Origin: Gemmatimonadota bacterium
GTDB taxonomy: Bacteria; Gemmatimonadota; Gemmatimonadetes; Longimicrobiales; Gaopeijiaceae
Direction: 5' to 3'
DNA: 64,000 nt
Assembly: GCA_022822325.1 (NCBI GenBank)
Contig: JAJEBW010000018.1
Location: 1-64,000 of the forward strand
In this document: positions 8,019 to 16,566 of the stretch, one piece after another
Numbering within the stretch: position 1 is the first letter of the stretch
Layout of the letters: every line of letters starts with the position of its first letter
Made by a program: the position numbers and the translations under genes
Notes under the pieces: generated by a model
What the model saw: only the letters and a program-made list of their open reading frames with translations
What the model was told of the DNA's origin: nothing
Database searches by the model: none

Positions 8019-9329
8019 TCAGCCGGACCGGTTCGCGGGCTCGTCGTCGGACGAGTCGTCGAGGGCTCGCACATTGGACTCGTCCTCGAGGGTGCGCACC
8101 GTTTCGTAGGGGCCGCTCACGACGCTGTCCCCCTGCGTCAGGCCGCGAACGACCTCGAAGAACTCCTGTCCCGAGATTCCGATCTCGACCGGTGTGAAGC
8201 GGGCGATTCCCCCCTGCACCAAAAAGACGCCCTCGACGGGTTCGTCGTCCTCGGGGTTGCCCCGGGAAGGCGAGTTGCCGCTGGAGGAAGCGGTCGCGGA
8301 GCCGTTGCCGACATCGCCGTTGGCGAAGTCGTCGGGGTCCCGCAGAGTGAGCGCAATGATGGGGATCGCGAGCTGGTCGGTGCGCGTGTCGGTGATGACG
8401 TCGGCGGTCGCGGAGAGGTCGGGACGCAACTCGGCGCCCGGGTCGTTCAGGGTAACGACGACCTCGAAGTCGATCGTCGGCGTCTGACCGCTCCCCGCCG
8501 CCTGCGAGGGCGGGCGGATCGCGCTGTTGCCGATCTCCGTGACGACCCCGGGGAAGGTCATTTCGGGGAAGGCGTCCAACTCGACGGCGGCGCTGTCGCC
8601 CAGAGCGATCTCGGGCACATCGGTCTCGTCGACCTCCAGCACCACCTCCATCACCGAGAGATCCGACACGGTCAGGATCAGGCTGCCCGGATTGTTCATC
8701 GTCCCCACGACCACCGTCTCGCCCTCTTCCACATTCAAACGAGTCACCCGGCCCGACATCGGCGCCCGAATGATCGTCTTGGAGAGCTGGTCCCGCGATT
8801 CCTCGACCGCCGCCCGGGCCTGGTTGACCCCGAACTCGGCCGCGTCCATAAGCGATTGCTGGACTTCGTGATCGGTCTCGGCGTTCTCCACCTCCTGGAG
8901 GCTCACCAGAAGGGAGTCGCGCGCTCGCAGGGCGGCCATCCGTTCCGCCTGGCGGGCGGCGCGCAACAGGTTCGCCCGCGTCTGGGCGACCTGCGCCTGC
9001 GATTGGCTGAGGCTGGCCTGAGCGCGATCGAGCGCGGCCTGGTGGCGACTGGGATCGAGACGCAGCAGAACCTGGCCTTCCTCGACATCCTGGCCTTCCT
9101 CCACCAGCAGTTGGGCGACCCGCGCCGAGATGTCGGAGCTGATGTCCACCTTGCGCCGGGCCCGGACATTGCCGCTGGCCGTGACGATCGCGACCAGATC
9201 GCGCCGCTCCACGGTGTCCATGCGCACCTCGACGCCGCGCTCCCGGTTGCCGCTGCTGGCCAAAACCAGGGCGAGGGCGATGACTCCCACGATCCCGGCG
9301 CCGATGACGATCCGTGTTCTTGTCTGCAT
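8019..9329 (-). CDS. Periplasmic adaptor (HlyD/RND membrane-fusion family)
   Basis: A 436-aa membrane-fusion protein. An N-terminal signal-anchor (RIVIGAGIVGVIALALVLA) leads to a split biotinyl-lipoyl domain, an alpha-hairpin rich in Gln/Ala/Arg around residues 85-170, and beta-barrel domains. A Ser/Gly/Asn-rich low-complexity insert lies near residues 325-350. It bridges the MacB-type permeases to TolC. Its start codon directly abuts the TolC gene stop (9330), indicating a single operon. The substrate is unknown; MacA-like proteins serve macrolides, lipopeptides or siderophores. Confidence 0.9.
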   Translation of the reverse strand: MQTRTRIVIGAGIVGVIALALVLASSGNRERGVEVRMDTVERRDLVAIVTASGNVRARRKVDISSDISARVAQLLVEEGQDVEEGQVLLRLDPSRHQAALDRAQASLSQSQAQVAQTRANLLRAARQAERMAALRARDSLLVSLQEVENAETDHEVQQSLMDAAEFGVNQARAAVEESRDQLSKTIIRAPMSGRVTRLNVEEGETVVVGTMNNPGSLILTVSDLSVMEVVLEVDETDVPEIALGDSAAVELDAFPEMTFPGVVTEIGNSAIRPPSQAAGSGQTPTIDFEVVVTLNDPGAELRPDLSATADVITDTRTDQLAIPIIALTLRDPDDFANGDVGNGSATASSSGNSPSRGNPEDDEPVEGVFLVQGGIARFTPVEIGISGQEFFEVVRGLTQGDSVVSGPYETVRTLEDESNVRALDDSSDDEPANRSG

Positions 9330-10889
9330 TTACGGGTTCCTCAGGGGGACGCCCACCACCGATTCGAGGTCGGCCACGGCGTCGTGATAGGTGAAGATGG
9401 AGAGGACACGCTCCCGGTCCGCGCGCGCCTTGACCGTCTCGGCCTCGACGAGCGCGATGAAGTTCGAGAGTCCCAGCCGGTACTGCTCCTGGGCCAGACG
9501 GAGCTGTTCGTCGGCCAGCGCCTGATTGCGCTCCTCGATCAGCGCGCTCTCGTAGGCGGCCTCCACGATCGCGATCCGGGCCCCGATGTCGGCTCGCAGA
9601 GCCAGCTCCTGCTCCCGGAGCTGGAAGCGGTTGTCGTTGAGAGCGGCCCGGGCGCCCTCCAGGTCGCGCTGCCGCCCCAAACCCTGGAAGATGGGAATCG
9701 AGACGGTGAGGCCAACCGAGGGCGGTTGCCGGGTAAAGCCGAAGGGAAAGACGTCGTTTTCGGAGCGGATCGCTTCCAGCGCGGATTCCGGGGTCGCCAG
9801 GAGCGAACAGTTCTGCGCGGGAGGGGGATCGGGGAGGCGGCGGGTGAGGTCGTTGAGCGCGACGCACTGCTGGACGCGCGCCAGACCGGCGGCGACCGCC
9901 CGGGCCTCCTGGCCGACGGTGCTGCTGGCCTGCCGGGTGAAGCCGCTGATCCCGGCCGAGAGGGAGAGAGAGGGATAGTAGGCCGAACGCGCCATCCGCA
10001 CGCCGTAGCGGGCCGCCTCCTCGCGGGCGCGCAACGCCTGCAACCCGGGATTCGTCTCGATCGCCCGCGCGTAGAGCGCATCGACCGTCCATTCCGGCTG
10101 CGCCACTACGAAGGAAGTCGCCAGCTCCGGTTCGGCGTCCAGGGTGACGCCGATCTGTTGCAGAAGTCCGATGCGAGAGGTCCGCACGCCCGCGTCGGCT
10201 TGCAGGACCGCGATCTCAGATCGTCCGACATTCACTTCGGCCTGCTGCACATCGATCGCGTTGCCCGCGCCGATTTCCTGTCTCCCCTGCGCCAGACGAA
10301 GGTTGAAGCGCGCTCTTTCCAGCTCCTGCCCGGCCAGGAACAGACCGTCGCGCTGGCGGAGCGCCTCCAGGTAGGCCCGGGTGACATTGAGCCTCAGCAC
10401 GGCTTCCTCCGAGCGCACCTGGGCGCGCGTGGCCTCCCGGTTGCGCTGCGCCTGTCCCGGGGCCATCAGCGTGCGGCCGTTGACCGAATAGCTGATGCCC
10501 GCGTTGTAGGAACTGAAGAGGAAGGAGGGCTGGTCCTGAAAGCCCAACTGCTCGGCGGTGATGCTCCCGAAGCGCTGCTCGCCGGCGCCCTGCCACTGGA
10601 CGCTGGAGCTGAGGCTGGCCGAGGGAAGCCACGATCCGTAGGCCGCGTTGACGTCCCAGTCGGCGACCGCGATATCGTTGCGAGCGGACTGAAGACGCGG
10701 ATTGTTGCGAACCGCGAGGGCGAGCGCCTCTTCGAGGGTGAGCGACGCGGGGATGCGATCCTGGGCGACAAGCGGCGCGACGGCCGGCGATCCCCCCGCG
10801 ACGAGAACCGCGGCGGCGGCGAGACGGGCTGGCCGAACCGCGCGGCGAACGGCACGAATGACCGGATTGAGCGTGAAGGGGTTTGGCAC
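9330..10889 (-). CDS. TolC-family outer membrane efflux protein
   Basis: About 519 aa. A signal peptide is followed by two repeated OEP domains with long amphipathic helices, starting with the characteristic LTLEEALALAVRNNPRLQSAR. The GTG at 10889 is preferred because AAAAGGAGGA lies 7 nt upstream; an ATG at 10925 would place that Shine-Dalgarno inside the gene. It is the first clearly linked gene of the minus-strand efflux operon. It forms the outer-membrane duct for the adaptor and permeases encoded downstream. Confidence 0.9.
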   Translation of the reverse strand: MPNPFTLNPVIRAVRRAVRPARLAAAAVLVAGGSPAVAPLVAQDRIPASLTLEEALALAVRNNPRLQSARNDIAVADWDVNAAYGSWLPSASLSSSVQWQGAGEQRFGSITAEQLGFQDQPSFLFSSYNAGISYSVNGRTLMAPGQAQRNREATRAQVRSEEAVLRLNVTRAYLEALRQRDGLFLAGQELERARFNLRLAQGRQEIGAGNAIDVQQAEVNVGRSEIAVLQADAGVRTSRIGLLQQIGVTLDAEPELATSFVVAQPEWTVDALYARAIETNPGLQALRAREEAARYGVRMARSAYYPSLSLSAGISGFTRQASSTVGQEARAVAAGLARVQQCVALNDLTRRLPDPPPAQNCSLLATPESALEAIRSENDVFPFGFTRQPPSVGLTVSIPIFQGLGRQRDLEGARAALNDNRFQLREQELALRADIGARIAIVEAAYESALIEERNQALADEQLRLAQEQYRLGLSNFIALVEAETVKARADRERVLSIFTYHDAVADLESVVGVPLRNP

Positions 10890-11060
10890 CCTCGGTTCCT
10901 CCTTTTGCGGACTGCAAATCGCCATGGCCGGAAATCGCCATGGCTGGTCGACAACCGGCTCTCCTACGCCATCGGCGCACCGACAGTTTCGGGGTACGCC
11001 GTCAGGATCCCATCAATTCATCTTCTCCGCCCGGTCGTCCGCCGCCGCCGCCCCGATGCG
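10890..11060. other. Intergenic region with 16-bp direct repeat
   Basis: Just upstream of the TolC ribosome-binding site, the sequence aaatcgccatggc(c/t)gg occurs twice in tandem (about 10917-10948). The repeat may be an operator for the efflux operon, or a simple duplication. No coding sequence is apparent. Confidence 0.35.
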
Positions 11061-11798
11061 TCAGGGGATTCTGACAGCCAGGAAACCGCTCCGAGGCAGC
11101 TCCACCCGCACCAGGCGGCCACTGCCGTCAAACCAGGCGGCGCCCGCGTCCGGCGCGGTGCCCAGCCCCACCCGGGTCGCCTCGATCGTCGTTCCCCCGT
11201 GCTCCAGGGACCGGGGTTCGGCCACAATCCGCAGCACCGACTCGGGGTCGTCGGCCAGAGGGGAGAAGCTCTGCAGCCTGCTCTCCGGATCTCCGGGCGC
11301 CGCAAAGCGACGCAGGACGGAGTAGTGGTGCGCCATCTGCCTCTCCACGATCACGGCGCCGGGATCCGCGCGGTACTCGCGAACGCGCTCGCCTCCGGGC
11401 TCGACGAATGTCGCCAGAATCCTGTCGCCCGAGCGGAGGACCTCGACCGAGGCCGACCGGGATCCGGTGAGGGACACCTGATAGGCGGCCACCGCCAGCT
11501 CCGGCCCCACCATCTCCAGCGCGGTCCGGAAGACGCGACCGTCCGCCATGGCGACCTGGCTCGTCGCGAAGGTGCGCTGCGCCTCGCCGCTCCCCATGCG
11601 ATGGATCGTGAACTCCTCCGTGCCGACCTGGTCGCCGTCGACGAAGAGACGAAAGGCACCGCTGTCCACCAACTGGCCGCTGTGCGCGGAGGTGGCCGGG
11701 ACCGCAAGGGCCGCTGCTAGGGCGGCCGCCAGCGCGATGCGGCGCGGGCCGGGCCGGGGGCGGGGGGGCGGAGGGGGGCAGATGATGAATATCGTCAT
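11061..11798 (-). CDS. Exported protein of unknown function
   Basis: 245 aa. The N-terminus MTIFIICPPPPPRPRPG is proline-rich and leads into an Ala-rich hydrophobic signal ending near SAHS. The mature part alternates beta-strand-like segments (FRLFVDGDQVGTEEF, repeated G-x-x-hydrophobic patterns), resembling DUF6134/DUF3108-type exported beta proteins, but I cannot assign a family firmly. The ATG at 11798 fits the signal peptide but lacks a good Shine-Dalgarno. It lies 171 bp upstream of the TolC gene on the same strand and may belong to the efflux operon. It is divergent from the large sensor kinase. Confidence 0.6.
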   Translation of the reverse strand: MTIFIICPPPPPRPRPGPRRIALAAALAAALAVPATSAHSGQLVDSGAFRLFVDGDQVGTEEFTIHRMGSGEAQRTFATSQVAMADGRVFRTALEMVGPELAVAAYQVSLTGSRSASVEVLRSGDRILATFVEPGGERVREYRADPGAVIVERQMAHHYSVLRRFAAPGDPESRLQSFSPLADDPESVLRIVAEPRSLEHGGTTIEATRVGLGTAPDAGAAWFDGSGRLVRVELPRSGFLAVRIP

Positions 11799-11824
11799 GT
11801 TGGCGTGAGGAATGCGGGTCAAGG

Positions 11825-11830
11825 TATCAT
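11825..11830. promoter_or_regulatory. Candidate -10 element in divergent region
   Basis: TATCAT on the + strand (reading ATGATA/TATGAT on the complement) is the only AT-rich motif in the 58-bp gap between the divergent exported protein and the sensor kinase. It could serve either direction. No good -35 is seen at standard spacing. Confidence 0.25.
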
Positions 11831-11856
11831 AACCGGAAACCTTCGAGGGAGAGGCG

Positions 11857-14800
11857 ATGGACGGACCGGATTCCGGCGGCAGCCGCAGCGGCGGGAGGCA
11901 GCCCGAGCGTCCGAAGGTTCGATCCGGCCGGTTGCCGGGGGCGAGGATCGCGCCCTGGGCGGCATTCCTGCTTGTTCTGCTCTGGACCCGCGCCGGTTCT
12001 CCTTGGCTGTTGGCCCCGGCCTCCGCCTGCGTGGTGTGGGCCGTCCTCGCGGGCGCCGCGGCGGGGCGGAGGCGGGCTCTGGCGATGGCGCTTCTGCTGG
12101 GAGCGGTGGTCGCCGGCATGGTGGGCGAAGCCCCCTCGCGCCGGATCGTGGAAAACGGCGACCGGGACCGGGAGGAGGCCGCGGCGGCGGTGAGCGCGGC
12201 CTTCGACGCCCTGGTGGCCGATGGCGCCGGGTTGGTGGAGAGGGTGGCGGCGGTGGCGGCGGTGGAGGCGGCGGCCGGTCCCCGGGTTCTGCAGGATTCG
12301 CTTGAGCATCTGCTCGCGGAGAGCGGCCTCACCGCAGCGGCGGTCCTCGCGGCCGACGGCGGTCTGAGGGCCTGGGCGGGCAGCCACCACGGTCGGCTCC
12401 CCGGAGAAATCGTTGCCGGGACAAGTTCCTATGCCTACGCCGGGACGCCGCTCTTCTCCTATCTCTACTTTGCGGCGCCGTTGGCGGAGGGACGGGGAAC
12501 GGCGGTCGCGGCCTCGCTGATGCAGGCCCGTCTGCCGCCTCCCTTCGCATCGGGGTTGGGGGACTTCGCTTCGCGGCTCAGCGAACGGTCGGGCGAGCGG
12601 ATCCGCATCGAGCGCCGGGACCGCGCGGGGGGCGCCGGGGTGTTCGATCTGGGATGGCCGGAGGAGACGCTGCTCAGCATTGTGATCGAGGAAGCCGATC
12701 CGGATGCGCGCGCGGCCGAGGAAAGGACCCTCTGGTTGCGGGTGGCGTCGGCGCTGGCGATTCTGGCGTGGATCCTGCTGTCGCTCAATGCGGTGCGCTC
12801 GGGAGTCGCCCTCGCCGCGGGCGGACTCGCCGCGCTGGGGTTTCTCCTTCCCGTCGAGACGCTGATGGCCGGAACCGCGCTCGATTCCCTGGCCGCGACC
12901 CGCATCGACGCGCCCTTCCCCCTTACGATCGGCCGCCTCTTCCTGGCGAGCGCGGCCACCGCTCCGGCCCTTCTTCTCGCCGCCGTTCGCATGCGCCGCT
13001 CCGGTCTCGCCTGGGCGGCGCCCGTGGCGGTCGCGGTCGCCTATCCCCTGGTCCATCGCTGGCTGTCGGCGGGGGCCCCCCTCGAACTCGCGGGGACCAC
13101 CGATTCCGCCTGGATCGCCTACCAGCTCACCGCCACGGTCCTGCTGGCGCTCCTGACCGGCGCGACCCTTCATCTGCGTCCGCGCACGCCGCGCACATCG
13201 GCCGGGTTCCTCGTGGCCGGGCTGGCGCTGGCGGCCCTCCTGAGCGTGGTTGTGGCCGGCGCGGTGCGGGTGGGTCCCGGCGTTCCCGCCGCCGTCCTGG
13301 TCCTCTGGGCGATTCCCGCGGCGCTGATCGAGCGGGGCGCTTCCTTTCCCTCGCACGTCTCCGCCCTCCGGTGGTTCGCCGCTTGCTGGCTCGCCGCCAC
13401 CGCCATGCTGCCCCTCTCCTGGTCGGTCCGCACCGAGGCGCGCATGCAAATCGCGGAACAACAGCTCGGGGAGCTGGGCGCGGCGCCGGATCCCGAGGTG
13501 AACGAACTCCTCGAACGCTTCGCCGACCATGTCGATTCCCTTCACCAGGCGGGCGCGGGCGCCGTCGAGATGATGTACGGGAGCTGGGTCGCGAGCGGTC
13601 TTTCGGCTCAGGGATCGCCGATCTTCGTCACTCTCTGGTCCGAGGAAGGTCTGCGCCAGGAGGAGCTGCGGCTGGGGGCGAAGGGAGAGCTGTCGCCGGT
13701 TGTGGGAGAGATGCTCCCCACCCTGGCCGCGGGCGGCGTGCGCGCGCACCGGTTGCTGGGCGAGGCCGATGTTCGCCATCTCATCGCGGTTCCGCTGGAC
13801 GACGGACGCGTGGTGACCGGAACCATCCCGCCGCGGCGCACGATCTCGGAGCCTTCGGGGCCGGGTCCGCTCTTTGCGTCGGTGGAGGCCGGCGGCGACG
13901 AGGAGTTCCTTGCCCTGGCGCGCGCGATCGGGGACGAGGCGCCGGTGGGGACCGGCGCGGTCGCCTGGAGCCGCAACGACGAAGGGTGGATGGGGGAGGG
14001 GTGGGTTCCCTATCCGGACGGGCTGTATTCCTTTGCGTACACAATCAGCATTCCCAACCTGCCGGTCATGTTCGCGCGGGCCACGCTGGTGCTGGTCATG
14101 GACCTGGCCGCCGCTCTGTTCCTGTGGGCGCCCTCGCTCTGGATTCTGGGTCTGCGGCCCCCGGTCCGGGTCGGCTGGCGGGAGCTCTTCGCATCCTTTC
14201 GGGCACGGGTGACCTGGACGCTCTTCGGCTTCTTCATCGCCTCCAACGTCGTCTTCGGCACCCTGGCATACCGCGCGCTGGCCGGGGCTTCGGAACGGAC
14301 GGCTATGGCCCTGGCGGAGAGGGTGGTCGCGCAGATCGCCGAGGCCTATCGCGAGGAGGGGGGATCGATGGAAATGCTGGCGCGCAGGGTGGGCGCCGAC
14401 CTCCTGGAGTACCGCAACGGCGAGTTGGTGGGGGGATCGGCGGACGAGCTGATCGAGCTGGGATTGTACGAGAGCTGGGTGGACCCGGGCATCCACGCCG
14501 CGTTGGCGACCGGAAGCCGGCTGGGGGTCTCCAGGGTGAAGCAGTTGGGGGACTGGCGGTATGTGCTGGCGCACCGGAGGCTCCCGGATGGGGACATCGT
14601 GGCCGCGCCGGTGCCGCTCCGCGCGGGGGCCGCGGCGCTGCGCAGGCGCGATGTGGCGGACCTGCTGGGGGCCGCGATCGTCCTGGGTCCGATTCTGGCG
14701 CTGGTGCTGGCGCTCGTCGTGGGGCGGGCGCTGGCGCGGCCGATCCGGACGCTGCAACTGGCTTCGGAACGGGTGGGCAGGGGGAACCTGGCGGTGCATC

Positions 14801-15933
14801 TGCCGGAGGACCGTCTCGATGAGTTCGGGGCCGTCTTTTCCGCCTTCAACCGGATGGTGCTCCGTCTCGGCGAGGCGAGGCGCGAGCTCCTGCGCACCAC
14901 GCGGCGAACCCGGACCATTGTCGAGGAGGTGGCCGCGGGGGTGATCGCGATCGACGCGGGCGGGCGGGTGACGGTGGCGAACCCCGCGGCCGAGCTGCTG
15001 CTGGGGGTGGAGCTTCAGGCGGGGGCTTCGATCCCCCGCGACGGGCCGCGCGCCCCCGAGCTGGCGGACTGGCTCGATGTCTGCGAACGGAGCGGGGCAG
15101 CCGAGGCCGCTCTCGACCTGAGGTGGGACGACCGCCGGATTCGGGCGCGGGCGCGGCGCGTGGTTCAGGGGGAGCAGGTCGGAGGTCTGGTGGTGAGCCT
15201 TCAGGATGTGACCGACGAGCTGCGCAGCGAACGCATTCTGGCCTGGGGCGAGATGGCCAAGCAGGTGGCCCACGAGGTGAAGAATCCGCTGACGCCGATG
15301 AAGCTCTCGGTTCAGCATCTCCGCCGCGCCTGGAGCGACCGGCATCCGCGTTTCGGCAGGGTTCTGGAACGGAATGTGGCGGCGATCCTCAATGAGATCG
15401 ATCGTCTGGCGGCGATTGCGCGGAGCTTCTCCCGATTGGCGTCGCCCGGATCGCAGGCGGGGGAGCCGCTGGTGGCCGTGGAGGTGGCGCCGGTGGTGCG
15501 CGAGGTGCTTGATCTCTATGGCGGAGGCGATCACGGACCGGTCCGTTTGCGCGACCGTCTGGACGAGGGGCTGCCTCCGGTTCGGTGCCGGGCCGACGAG
15601 CTGCAGCAGGTGCTGTTGAATCTTCTCGAGAATGCGCGGGCGGCGATGCCGGGGGGCGGGGAGGCGCGCATCGAGGTCGCGCGAACCGCCGATGGCGGAG
15701 TCGGGATCGCGGTGGTGGACGAAGGGATGGGGATTCCGCCGGAGTCGCTGCCCCGGATCTTCGAGCCGAGGTTCTCGACGCGTTCGGGCGGAGCGGGGCT
15801 GGGGCTCGCCATCGTGAAGCGGTTGGTGGACTCCTGGGACGCCGCCGTCGCCGTGGCGAGCGAGCCGGGAGAGGGGACCCGGGTCGAGATCCGTCTGCAG
15901 GAGTGGGTTGGCGAAACCGGGCGGAATGAGTAG
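11857..15933 (+). CDS. Giant NtrY-like membrane sensor histidine kinase
   Basis: 1358 aa, nearly twice the length of classical NtrY. An N-terminal membrane group (about 30-90) precedes an extracytoplasmic region. A second group of several TM helices (about 290-530) leads to another extracytoplasmic region, further TM helices near 735-805, and a last TM before HAMP (about 960-1020). A PAS-like domain follows, then the H-box with phospho-acceptor His1139 (AHEVKNPLTPMKL). The ATPase domain has N-box LLNLLENARAAMP and G-boxes DEGMGIPP and GGAGLGLAI. It autophosphorylates in response to an unknown envelope signal. No response regulator is adjacent; a sigma-54 regulator lies about 9 kb away. Start supported by GAGAGG before ATG. 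Confidence 0.88.
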   Translation: MDGPDSGGSRSGGRQPERPKVRSGRLPGARIAPWAAFLLVLLWTRAGSPWLLAPASACVVWAVLAGAAAGRRRALAMALLLGAVVAGMVGEAPSRRIVENGDRDREEAAAAVSAAFDALVADGAGLVERVAAVAAVEAAAGPRVLQDSLEHLLAESGLTAAAVLAADGGLRAWAGSHHGRLPGEIVAGTSSYAYAGTPLFSYLYFAAPLAEGRGTAVAASLMQARLPPPFASGLGDFASRLSERSGERIRIERRDRAGGAGVFDLGWPEETLLSIVIEEADPDARAAEERTLWLRVASALAILAWILLSLNAVRSGVALAAGGLAALGFLLPVETLMAGTALDSLAATRIDAPFPLTIGRLFLASAATAPALLLAAVRMRRSGLAWAAPVAVAVAYPLVHRWLSAGAPLELAGTTDSAWIAYQLTATVLLALLTGATLHLRPRTPRTSAGFLVAGLALAALLSVVVAGAVRVGPGVPAAVLVLWAIPAALIERGASFPSHVSALRWFAACWLAATAMLPLSWSVRTEARMQIAEQQLGELGAAPDPEVNELLERFADHVDSLHQAGAGAVEMMYGSWVASGLSAQGSPIFVTLWSEEGLRQEELRLGAKGELSPVVGEMLPTLAAGGVRAHRLLGEADVRHLIAVPLDDGRVVTGTIPPRRTISEPSGPGPLFASVEAGGDEEFLALARAIGDEAPVGTGAVAWSRNDEGWMGEGWVPYPDGLYSFAYTISIPNLPVMFARATLVLVMDLAAALFLWAPSLWILGLRPPVRVGWRELFASFRARVTWTLFGFFIASNVVFGTLAYRALAGASERTAMALAERVVAQIAEAYREEGGSMEMLARRVGADLLEYRNGELVGGSADELIELGLYESWVDPGIHAALATGSRLGVSRVKQLGDWRYVLAHRRLPDGDIVAAPVPLRAGAAALRRRDVADLLGAAIVLGPILALVLALVVGRALARPIRTLQLASERVGRGNLAVHLPEDRLDEFGAVFSAFNRMVLRLGEARRELLRTTRRTRTIVEEVAAGVIAIDAGGRVTVANPAAELLLGVELQAGASIPRDGPRAPELADWLDVCERSGAAEAALDLRWDDRRIRARARRVVQGEQVGGLVVSLQDVTDELRSERILAWGEMAKQVAHEVKNPLTPMKLSVQHLRRAWSDRHPRFGRVLERNVAAILNEIDRLAAIARSFSRLASPGSQAGEPLVAVEVAPVVREVLDLYGGGDHGPVRLRDRLDEGLPPVRCRADELQQVLLNLLENARAAMPGGGEARIEVARTADGGVGIAVVDEGMGIPPESLPRIFEPRFSTRSGGAGLGLAIVKRLVDSWDAAVAVASEPGEGTRVEIRLQEWVGETGRNE

Positions 15934-15942
15934 GATGAAGAT

Positions 15943-16566
15943 GTGGCCGCTCCGATCTCCGCCGACTTCGTTCCCCTCGCCGCCGCCCGTCTCGCGGGCG
16001 GAAGGGTGACCATACCCTTCGACCTGGCCGGGTGGATGCGCAGTCGGGCGCCGGAGGTGGCTGAACGGTGGGCCGAGGAGTTGTTGGAGACGGGACGCGG
16101 ATGGCGCGCCGCCGCGCGGCCGGTTCTGGATCCCTTCGCCCGGACGATCGCCTCGATGCTTCCGGTGATGGTCACTCCGGGCCGCGTGGACATTCTGCCG
16201 GTCTGGAAGGAGTGCGCTTCGCTCTTCGGGTCGGTTGCCGCCCGGCGCGGACGCGCGGCCGGCGAGGTGATCGAAGAGGTTCAGCTCCTTCGTGAGGTTC
16301 TGCTGGTCATGCTCTTCCGCGACGCGGCGGCGGATTCTTCCTTCACTCTTCCGCTGCGCGAAATTCTCCTCCTCAATCGCGCGATCGATACCGCCGTCGT
16401 CCAAGCCGGGGTGGGCTACACCGACCTTCTCTTCTTCAGTCTCCTGCATGATTCCGGAATCCCGGCGCCGCTGGAGGAACCGGAGACCGAGGAACTGCGC
16501 GCCCAGATCGACGAACTGGCCCTCGAGGCTCGCCGGACGATGGACCACATCGCGGGCGCGGAGTGA
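15943..16566 (+). CDS. RsbRD N-terminal-like protein
   Basis: 207 aa, mostly alpha-helical with no TM or signal. The spacing of Trp/Arg helices (RWAEELLETGRGWRAA, FGSVAARRGRAAGEVIEEVQLLREVLL) resembles the RsbRD N-terminal regulatory domain found ahead of kinases or STAS domains, here standing alone. It starts with GTG 9 bp after the kinase stop (AGGATGAAGAT upstream) and its stop overlaps the next gene's GTG. It may be a sensory or switch partner of the kinase (inference). Family call is by eye. Confidence 0.5.
   Translation: MAAPISADFVPLAAARLAGGRVTIPFDLAGWMRSRAPEVAERWAEELLETGRGWRAAARPVLDPFARTIASMLPVMVTPGRVDILPVWKECASLFGSVAARRGRAAGEVIEEVQLLREVLLVMLFRDAAADSSFTLPLREILLLNRAIDTAVVQAGVGYTDLLFFSLLHDSGIPAPLEEPETEELRAQIDELALEARRTMDHIAGAE

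Noticed and set aside
8013-11720. A 1235-codon plus-strand open frame over the efflux operon
   Set aside because: It lies opposite adaptor and TolC genes that have clear family motifs and proper starts.
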